Assembly: GCA_949126835.1 (NCBI GenBank) | Contig: OX421494.1 | Span: 24,884,185 to 24,948,184, forward strand | Source of the DNA: Anisus vortex | Lineage: Eukaryota > Mollusca > Gastropoda > Planorbidae | Direction: 5' to 3' | Length of the DNA: 64,000 bases | Shown here: piece by piece, positions 32,189-64,000 of the stretch | How the letters are laid out: every line of letters begins with the position of its first letter | Numbering within the stretch: position 1 is the stretch's first letter | Translations under genes and position numbers: made by a program | Notes under the pieces: model-generated | Told to the model about the DNA's origin: nothing | Databases searched by the model: none | The model's input: only the letters and a program-made list of their open reading frames with translations

Positions 32189-33803
32189 CAATCCCAGCCA
32201 TCGCTTACATGGCTTATATAACGAACGCCAGACTCTGGCGCCGAGCCTAATTTAGATGTACTGAGCGGCAAAAAAAAAACTGGGTTACTGAACGTTCTCT
32301 GCAGACAGTTTTTTGGTGTGTTTGTGTTCCTTTGTTAGCTTTTGTAATATTTTGTGTTTTGTAGACATAAGGACAAATAAATTTTAAAATTAGTATTAAC
32401 GTGTTAAGTAAATGAGTAAAAAAGTAACGTGTTGTAAATGAAAAGAATTATCCGTTTTTTTTTAAAGACTCGTGCATGAGCTTTAAAGTTGCCCAACCAA
32501 AATGCAAGCTGCCTTTCAGCCTACATTGAATTTATATGTTATATTTAACAAAACTGTTTCTGGCTCAGTTTACCAATACACATTTAAACTTAGTGGCAGC
32601 TCTTGTAATAAAATTATACTGATTGCGGGCTAAATGCGAAACTATGCAATTGAAACCCAATGTCCTCCTTTTTGTCTCTCGGTGTCCTCCTTTTGACACC
32701 CATGTGTCAGGCAACCCTACGCTAGACAGAGAAGGTGAGGTTTTCTACAATTGGTCGGTCACTTTACCTTGCTAACAATTGCGTTAGTTTCCACCCATAT
32801 ATAAACTAGCAAGATGGACACAAAAAGTACATATCAAATGTAGTTTCCATAAATGATTATTTGTATTAACGTAAAACTATGTTGTTAATGTTATCTATGT
32901 AAGTTTAGCAGGACAAATGTAAAATTTAGTACTAAATTTGTATCATTATTTACTTCATAAAAATAACATTGTTGACGTCAACTTTTCTTGACCCCCCTCC
33001 CCCTACTTTGTTGACGTAATTAATGGACGTCCCCCAAGCTCAAACAGTAATGTTAATCTTAATCGAAGATGCTGTGGGGCTGACTGGTGTTGTCAGCACT
33101 GGACCATTTAGATCCTAGATCCACTATTTAAACCTTGTAACCTCATGCAGTGAGTTCAACACGACTTCGGACTTCAACAACACGCCTTCGCACCAACTTT
33201 TTTGACGAGAGTGCACAACTGGCTTGCTACATCTCACGCCTTCGTTTTTTTCACCGTTGCCAGTAGTCGCCTCGATCTTGAATGTGTGACGTCATATAGG
33301 GCTGGACTAGGGAAATTTTCACTGTCAATTTTCTCATCGAGAAAGCATCGCAGACAATATCTGATTTCATTTTTGAATTCAGAGACTAAAAATCAAGGGG
33401 AGATCAGAGCAGAATTTGAATTTGTGAAATATTTAGCGGTAATAATTTTGCACACTGCCGGGTTTCGTCTGGCGCCGCGGGCACCAAGAGCACTCTGTGT
33501 AGAGACTAGATATAATACCTTTTCCCGAGCCAATAAAATAGAACAAGCTGCAATGCACAGCGCCTCCATTTTGGAATGACCTGTGCGTCACATGATCTCT
33601 AGGCTCTCGCTGGCTAAAAGTTGAATGCACGTCGTATCGCGGACTGCGTTTGTGCCAATCTCAGTTCAATAGTACAACTTGCGTTCGGCTTAAGATACGT
33701 GCCGATGTGTGCTGGTGTTTGTGCCCACTGCGTTTGCAGCCTAAGGAAGCATGACCATATCACCCCAGTTCTCAAAATAGCTCCACTGGCTCCCTGTGTC
33801 GAA

Positions 33804-34096
33804 ACAAGCAGCTAAATACTGTGCGTTCACACACGGACATAACCAATCAGAGTTGAGTTCTCCCTATCCTTTATAAAACGGACATACTACATCAGAGCTT
33901 AAATTTATCGAAGTGGCTATTCGGACCCGATAGACTTAGTGATAAATAGTTAGTATCGGTTAGTTTAAATAGGTTAGGGATGGCTTTGTATAGTATTTTT
34001 GGTAATAGTCAGTATCGGTTAGGTTATAAAGGATAGGCAGAACTCAACTCTGATTGGTTATGTCCGTGTGTGAACGCACAGTATTGAGCTGCTTGT
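33804..34096. mobile_element. 293-bp MITE with about 75-bp inverted repeats, 8-bp duplication
   Basis: The ends ACAAGCAGCT and AGCTGCTTGT continue inwards as long inverted repeats (TGTGCGTTCACACACGGACA and so on). The element is flanked by GTGTCGAA at 33796-33803 and 34097-34104. It interrupts the LINE frame between the LAPC and RINHK codons. The 8-bp duplication suggests hAT mobilisation. It has no coding capacity. Confidence 0.9.
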
Positions 34097-34385
34097 GTGT
34101 CGAAGCGCATCAATCATAAGATTATGTCCCTTGCCTATGGGTGCGTGGAAGGCACAGCAACTGCCTATCTCAAAGAGCTCATACCGAAGCATGTGCCGTT
34201 AAGAATGCTGCGCTCTTCAACACAGTCTCTCCTGGAAATTCCATGTTTGGATGGTCACAGGTAAAGGACTCTTGGTGTGCGCTCGTTTGAATCTGTGGCG
34301 TCTTCACTGTGGAACGGCTTACCTGAGACACTGAAAAACTCTGTGACAAAAAAGAAGAATTTAAAGACATTTCTTTTCAACTAAT

Positions 34386-34663
34386 GGGGCTCGGTAGCCG
34401 AGCGGCAGCACGTTCGACTGGCGATCCAAGGGTCCTGGGTTCGAATCCTGGTGCAGGCTAGGATTTTTTTCCCAGGATTTGATGGTATTCCTGAGTCTAC
34501 CCAGCTCTGATGGGTACCCGATACTAGTTGGGGTAAAGTAGAGGCGACTGTGCATAGTGCTGGCCACACAATCACCTAGTATGCCGTGGCCACAGAAACT
34601 GGTGAACGCTTCTTCACCAGCCCAATGGATCCCGACGGGATACTTTACCATTACTTTACTTTA
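34386..34663 (+). repeat. tRNA-derived SINE, family S (reference copy, complete), 13-bp target duplication
   Basis: This is the best preserved copy in the window. The head GGCTCGGTAGCCGAGCGGC holds an A box and GGGTTCGAATCC a perfect B box. The body has CCAGCTCTGATGGGTACC and the 3' end is a CTTTA-rich tail. The flanks CTTTTCAACTAAT (34373-34385 and 34664-34676) are identical. It sits right after the LKTFLFN stop of the LINE and splits its 3' UTR. Confidence 0.92.
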
Positions 34664-34914
34664 CTTTTCAACTAATACACCTCCATCGGCAAAAAACTTA
34701 CCCGGTACTTTAATACTATTTTAGAATGTTAATGTCGTTTCGTGCCTCCATCGGCAGAAACCTTGTTTAATAAACTGTTTTAGAGTGTTATTGTCGTTTC
34801 GTTTTTATGAGCGCGCTCTCATGCTTGCATTAGCATGGAGTGATGTATTTATATGACCAATTAATTAATAGCATAACAATTAATTAATTTTGCCCACTAG
34901 TACTATATCTTATA

Positions 34915-34990
34915 TATTACAGATGTTCGGTCTATAAAGAAGATTATTGCTACCTACGTTCATCCGTAGTCCGATCTAGAGTCTTATCTA
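34915..34990 (+). repeat. Dispersed repeat R (copy 2)
   Basis: TATTACAGATGTTCGGTC, TATAAAGAAGATTATTGCTA and CATCCGTAGTCCGA align with the minus strand of 12230-12345. It lies just outside the foldback element that begins at 35028. Confidence 0.55.
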
Positions 34991-35027
34991 ATGTCTAATT
35001 ATTGGACTAATCTTATATAGGCTAATA

Positions 35028-36053
35028 ACTAGTGGTTATGCCCATCAAAATGACGGAGAAAAGAATGACTACAATGTGTTTTGCTAAGGACAGAGACAAA
35101 AGACAATATTACAATAAAAACTGGAGTGAGAACGTTTCTTTTCGGTATTTAGTTTTTGTTCTTTTTAATTGTTTCTGGTCGCTCTGACCCTGGCATGTGC
35201 ATAAGAATTGTTGCTGTCAACCTTCTGGCCTAAAAGACTGGTGTAGTGTGTAAACCGCCTATACATTCCCATTATGAATACACTGGCGGGCGAACGCATG
35301 GGGGACAGCCCCCGCAGCTAGTTAGAGGTCCTTTACACTGCCGAGAGGCCACCGGGTCTCGGTGGGGAGGAAGCAATGGACGCTGCAATCCCGTCTCGAA
35401 AACCACCCGGTGCCTGGATGCATGTACCTATAGTATAGGATTTGTGCTACCGGGTGACAGTGCAGGTATACTGGCGAGCCATCACGATAATGTTCCGCAT
35501 TGAACAATCGCTGGGCTGCGGAAACCTTCCCTGTTACACGGCACGCCACGCATTCGGTGTGTCGTTGGGTGGCTGGAGCCCGACAGAGATTGCTCAAGCC
35601 ACAATTCTTATGCATATGCCAGAGTCAGGTCGACCAGAAACAATTAAAAATAACAAAAACTAAATACCGAAAAAATCGTTCTCAATTTAGTTTTTATTGT
35701 ATTGAAATACTATTTTCTACGCTTTTTTATTATTTACCTTTTTATTGTTTGGTATTGTGTTTTTTTTCTTTTAGGTAGTATATTAATGTTAATTTAATAG
35801 GCTATTATTAATAACAAGTACAGTCAACACAACTGTTCGCTACGTTTTAATACCAGAAGCTTGATAGTAACAATTATTATGCATATGCCAGGGTCAGGGC
35901 GACCAGAAACAATTAAAAAGAACAAAAACTAAATACCGAAAAAAAAACGTTCATTGTCTTTACTGTAGGCTAATAGTCTCTTTTCTTTCTCTCTTAACAA
36001 AACACATTGTAGTCATTCGTTTCTCTGTCATTTTGACGGACATAACCACTAGT
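35028..36053. mobile_element. Foldback element with long inverted repeats (ends ACTAGTGGTTATG)
   Basis: The left arm (about 35028-35205) and the right arm (about 35870-36053) are inverted copies: ACTAGTGGTTATG..CATAACCACTAGT at the tips, AATGACTACAATGTGTTTTG further in, and AATTGTTTCTGGTCG.. nearest the centre. A partial extra copy of the inner right arm is at 35600-35690. Between the arms lies one copy of repeat A (35286-35620). No transposase is present. Confidence 0.8.
35286..35600 (+). repeat. Dispersed repeat A (copy 1)
   Basis: Landmarks in order are CACTGCCGAGAGGCC, GTGGGGAGGAAGCAATG, GGTGCCTGGATGCATGTA and GGATTTGTGCTACCGGGTGA. Related copies are at 41700-42075 (+) and 47290-47730 (-). 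Its relatively high GC against an AT-rich background makes it stand out. The type is unknown. Confidence 0.75.
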
Positions 36054-36204
36054 ATATATATATAAACAAACATATAAACAAACTCACGGTAATTATATAG
36101 ATTGATTACCCAAAGAAATCTGTCTGTGTATCGGAACGCTTGGCGACTTGGTTTTGAGAGTATAGACAGATGACGTAGGTAATATCAAAGACTGCAGTAA
36201 CATT

Positions 36205-36300
36205 AATAAAAATGCAAGACTAGACTCCGACCACGGATGAGCGTAGGACGCAATAATCTTCTTTATAGAAGAAGCGTCTGTAATGTATAAGATAAGATAA
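36205..36300 (-). repeat. Dispersed repeat R (copy 3)
   Basis: This is nearly identical to 12236-12340: ATTAATAAAAATGCAAGAC, ACCACGGATGAGCGTAGGAC and TCTGTAATGTATAAGAT. Across the better-preserved part only a handful of substitutions separate the two copies. Confidence 0.65.
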
Positions 36301-37002
36301 GACGATAAGAGGACCGCTTGCGCTATTTTTAGAGCTCAAGAATCGTGTTTTCGGTGCGCATCAAATTATTTCGCGTAGCCCTACTCCAAAAGACTTCCAC
36401 TGTATGCAACTTTCGATTTTAATCTTAGAGTTCTAATCTTTTAATATATTACAGACGATCCTTCTATTAGGTATTCTTCTACAATTTCTATTTGAAAAGT
36501 ATTGAAACGAAGAAATTGAAAAATTTAGACATTTATTTTGACAAATAAATTATTTAATAGTTTTAATTTTCCTATTCATCGGCACTATATTTAAATTCTC
36601 CGACAATAACTGGCAAGTGGGATAAGTATGGCCTATAGGTTATATTTTTTCATTCATAAAATCATAGCGAATTACTAAACCCTAGGTCTATAATTCCGTT
36701 TGTGATCGTTAATTCTGAAACAGGAGTTTACGAGTCCTCAAATTGCAGTAATATCAAAGCAAGCGGTCCTTTCAACCAATCTTTTCCCCGTAAACTTTGG
36801 CCATTCTTTGAAGTTTTGTTCAGAAATTAAAACCTTAAAACATTGAGGTTTCCCACTTTTGTATAACATACAAAAGTATTTAGAAAGAATAATATAAAAA
36901 CTTTACAACTGTCTTTAGAATTATCAACTTACTATCCTTATCCCCACTGTCCCAACATGGAACCAAAATTGTTTGGAAAAACAAAGTGGGTTTATTGGAT
37001 AT

Positions 37003-37200
37003 TATAAGATAAGATAAGATTTATTTATTGATCCAAACAAATGGAAATTTGTCTTGATTACAGATGTTTTGTCCTTCAGCATATTTTAAACAAAATAAAA
37101 TAATTATTATAAAGATATTAAAAACATTTAAAACATTTATGAAAGAAACACAACAGTTTAAGAGCAATAACTTGGTATAAAAATGAATATTGTTGTTCAT
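37003..37200 (-). mobile_element. LINE-like 3' tail, inverted copy
   Basis: AAGATAAGATAAGAT, TTATTGATCCAAACAAATGG, TTGTCTTGATTACAG and CTTCAGCATATTTTAAAC are the reverse complement of 22225-22345. The orientation follows from the position of the short tandem tail. Confidence 0.6.
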
Positions 37201-37214
37201 GGACACAACGCCCA

Positions 37215-37345
37215 GTCCCTTTACTTTCCCTAACGAATGGCAGGTACCTATCAGAGCTGGGTAGGCTAAGTGACACCCTCCAGATCAGGGAAAAAACTAG
37301 ACATCAGGATTCATACACAGAACCTTCTGTACGTCAACCGAACGC
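37215..37345 (-). repeat. tRNA-derived SINE, family S (5' part, diverged)
   Basis: ACCTATCAGAGCTGGGTAG and CCAACCGAACGC-like stretches are the reverse complement of the SINE body and head. The copy is partial and the B box is eroded. Confidence 0.6.
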
Positions 37346-38389
37346 TCGAGCTAAAAAACAGTTGTTGTTATTCTTCTTCGTTCTCAAATGTTATGATGGG
37401 GAGGATTCAGACAAGTCCGATAGTTGTAATGAACTGCGGGCCGTGACTGTAAAAACAGTTGTGATAATGTCTGATAAGAAACTAATTGTGATAAATACGA
37501 CACAAATAGTAATAATGTCTTACACCAAAAGAGCTAGACAGCAATACTGATAATATATATGTCATCATTATGCTTTAGAGAAATCTCAATCCATAGAGGT
37601 TTTTGCAACGGCTGTTGATTCATTGCAAAAGAAATACATCGCAATTTGAACACTTCAGAAATCTTCTCAGAATACAATAAAGCTGAAAACCTTTAATCCA
37701 AATTTATCAATTGGTTCCTCAACACTAAACACTACCCTATTATCTATGACGTCAACAATTTCCAACCATTCTGGATTTTGTGATAGTAATTAATAGGCTA
37801 ACTAATTTTAATAACAGCCTAGATATTCGATTATGTCGAAGTTTTCATCTATGGTCAACTTTTGTCGCTTTTTAAGGTAAAAAAGACACCAACATATTAT
37901 GTAGACAATAACAGTTAACAGACAACTAGGCCCGACTCACGGTGAACAAGAAATTACACTCAATATTGCTTTTAAGAAAAAGTTTCATCTGAATTTCTTA
38001 CAGTGAAAAAAAGTCAGTTAAAACAAACTATGTTTATGTTTTATTCATTTCAGTAATTCGATAAAATTTAAATATCACCAATTAGTAGGCCCCCTATAGT
38101 AATTTCTTAAATTTAAAACCATGACTTAGGCCTACTTTACGTCCAGCTCCTGTTTCACGACTTTTATAAAAGCACAACAAATATATATAAACACAATTTT
38201 TAAAAATAATAAAAAGACATAACATAAAATTCTTTACCCCCGTGGTTTCCCCACGGGCAATTTCTAGTAAATTATAAATGATGGCAAAGTAAACTCCTTT
38301 CCTGTGTCGCTGAGGCACCATATACATAATCTAACATATTAGCCTACTAAAAATAGGCCTATGCTAAGCCAGAGTTTTCACGATGATCT

Positions 38390-38546
38390 AGTCTTTCAGC
38401 CGCATGCATCTGCTACTCGACGATTTCGTCGCGGCAAATAAAAAAAATTGTTATATAAAATGCCCCCATTTTGGTTTTTGTGTAATAGTTTCGGCCATTT
38501 TCGGTGCTCGAGGTAAAGCTTTTTTATCGATCGTGTGTTTGGAAAC
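38390..38546 (+). promoter_or_regulatory. Probable promoter and 5' UTR region of the ABCC1-like gene
   Basis: This stretch before the ABCC1 start codon is locally CpG-richer than its surroundings (GACGATTTCGTCGCGGC, CGGTGCTCGAGG, TCGATCGTG). It contains a TATA-like TTATATAAAA near 38451 and two GCCATTTT-type YY1-like sites; the start codon itself lies in AACATGGCGGGC, another YY1-like sequence. The transcription start cannot be fixed from sequence. That this is the promoter is inferred from its position and composition. Confidence 0.45.
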
Positions 38547-63086
<24,540 letters not shown>

Positions 63087-63176
63087 TGAATGGACTAATC
63101 CATAGTTGTCTTTCTTCCCTAGTTTACTGCTACTTTGTTTTTATTTATAAATATATTCAAGAAGCCTTATGCATGA

Positions 63177-64000
63177 TTACATCAATATTAAAATATAGCT
63201 CTATCTATAAATGTATTTTGCCAAGATTTCCATGTTGTGATCAAAAGATCAGTACATCTATCCTTTGTGTGTATACTTACATCAATATTAAAATATAGCT
63301 CTATCTATAAATGTATTTTGCCAAGATTTCCATATTGTGATCAAAAGATCAGTACATCTATCCTTTGTGTGTATACTTACATCAATATTAAAATATAGCT
63401 CTATCTATAAATGTATTTTGCCAAGATTTCCATATTGTGATCAAAAGATCAGTACATCTATCCTTTGTGTGTATTCTTACATCAATATTAAAATATAGCT
63501 CTATCTATAAATGTATTTTGCCAAGATTTCCATGTTGTGATCAAAAGATCAGTACATCTATCCTTTGTGTGTATTCTTAAATCAATATTAAAATATAGCT
63601 CTATCTATAAATGTATTTTGCCAAGATTTCCATGTTGTGATCAAAAGATCAGTACATCTATCCTTTGTGTGTATTCTTACATCAATATTAAAATATAGCT
63701 CTATCTATAAATGTATTTTGCCAAGATTTCCATGTTGTGATCAAAAGATCAGTACATCTATCCTTTGTGTGTATTCTTACATCAATATTAAAATATAGCT
63801 CTATCTATAAATGTATTTTGCCAAGATTTCCATATTGTGATCAAAAGATCAGTACATCTATCCTTTGTGTGTATTCTTACATCAATATTAAAATATAGCT
63901 CTATCTATAAATGTATTTTGCCAAGATTTCCATGTTGTGATCAAAAGATCAGTACATCTATCCTTTGTGTGTATTCTTACATCAATATTAAAATATAGCT
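63177..64000. repeat. 100-bp minisatellite in the last visible ABCC1 intron, running off the window
   Basis: Units of exactly 100 bp start with TTACATCAATATTAAAATA and include GCCAAGATTTCCAT and GATCAAAAGATC (a 12-bp near-palindrome). At least eight units lie in the window and differ by a few substitutions (TTCCATGT or TTCCATAT; GTATACTTAC or GTATTCTTAC). It separates exon 30 from the last exon. Confidence 0.95.

Larger units (their letters stand above)
29519..33033. mobile_element. 3.5-kb insertion with GGGACGTCCATTAATTACGT inverted ends and 5-bp target duplication
   Basis: The left end GGGACGTCCATTAATTACGT is mirrored at 33014-33033. Both sides carry CCAAG (29514-29518 and 33034-33038). 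The sub-terminal sequence on both sides is a C-rich run (CCCCCCTCCCCC) followed by further GTTGACG or ACGTCAAC motifs. The original coding capacity is not recognisable; the interior is occupied by hAT-type elements. The superfamily is left open, although the 5-bp duplication argues against hAT and mariner. Confidence 0.75.
28322..33741 (+). mobile_element. PIF/Harbinger DNA transposon with about 225-bp inverted repeats and TAA target duplication
   Basis: Long inverted repeats (28322-28545 and 33511-33741) begin GGCCGCAAACGCAGTGGGC and are nearly identical in reverse complement. They are flanked by TAA at 28319-28321 and 33742-33744, the 3-bp duplication expected for PIF/Harbinger. Just inside the left repeat is a piece of Harbinger transposase (see 28580-28782). 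About 3.5 kb of the length (29519-33033) is a later insertion, leaving roughly 1.9 kb of original element. The catalytic DDE region was not found, so this copy is not autonomous. Confidence 0.85.
28290..34870 (+). mobile_element. L2/CR1-like LINE 3' fragment split by three later insertions
   Basis: The LINE reading frame runs LFQMSRVRKH up to 28319, resumes at 33742 with DHITPVLK and SPLAPC, then resumes at 34105 with RINHKIMSLAYGCVEGT, LRSSTQSLLEI and LGVRSFES, ending LKTFLFN at about 34382. Its 3' UTR resumes after 34663 and ends near 34860 with a GCATGCT..GATGTATTTATATGA stretch like the copy at 11334. The interruptions are a Harbinger element, a 293-bp MITE and a SINE, each with its own target-site duplication. 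A stop after VDGHR-like sequence shows it is dead. Confidence 0.8.

Noticed and set aside
33202..33579. 125-codon plus-strand open frame
   Set aside because: It lies inside the Harbinger element and runs into its right inverted repeat; no similarity to Harbinger or host proteins.
34384..34460. A functional tRNA gene
   Set aside because: The A and B boxes belong to the SINE head; the sequence lacks a proper acceptor stem and has the SINE body and target duplications.

Overview
This is a eukaryotic, AT-rich, intron-rich and transposon-dense window from an animal. The protein similarities, the gene structures and the repeat content (a tRNA-derived SINE family, L2/CR1-like LINEs, many hAT, Harbinger and pogo/Tigger relics) point to a spiralian, most likely a gastropod mollusc. 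The phylum is an inference, not something one marker proves.

Layout. 1-1600 is probably intronic. 1601-9432 (+) is the 3' part of a DEAD-box RNA helicase gene of the DDX5/DDX17 (p68) type: ten exons, including one GC-AG intron and a 30-nt microexon, ending in a stop codon. Its Q motif and Walker A exons lie upstream of the window. 10831-11020 (-) may be the last exon of an unrecognised gene on the other strand. 11.3-38 kb has no host gene I can support. It is a mosaic of nested transposable elements: an L2/CR1-like LINE, hAT elements (one inside another), an eight-unit satellite of about 480 bp, a second LINE, an LTR-like repeat carrying a Tigger element, and a LINE broken by a PIF/Harbinger element, a 293-bp MITE and a SINE. 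Many of these insertions can be dated relative to each other from their target-site duplications (TSDs).

38547-63085 (+) is almost all of a multidrug-resistance-associated protein gene (ABCC1/MRP1 type): 30 constitutive coding exons giving 1515 residues in frame, with only the last exon beyond the window. It has TMD0, the L0 linker, TMD1, NBD1, a charged linker, TMD2 and NBD2, with the expected ABCC asymmetry (Asp after Walker B in NBD1, Glu in NBD2). The most interesting feature is a tandem pair of homologous 311-nt exons (56133-56443 and 57738-58048) with the same phases and the same 104-residue length. Both encode the same TMD2 segment. Because 311 is not a multiple of 3, a reading frame survives only if exactly one is used, so they look like mutually exclusive exons giving two transporter isoforms.

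The ABCC introns also hold SINEs, foldback elements and minisatellites. One 47-bp minisatellite directly after exon 15 repeats the exon's own 5' splice site about 21 times. The two genes share no evident pathway; they are simply neighbours on the same strand separated by a transposon-rich interval.
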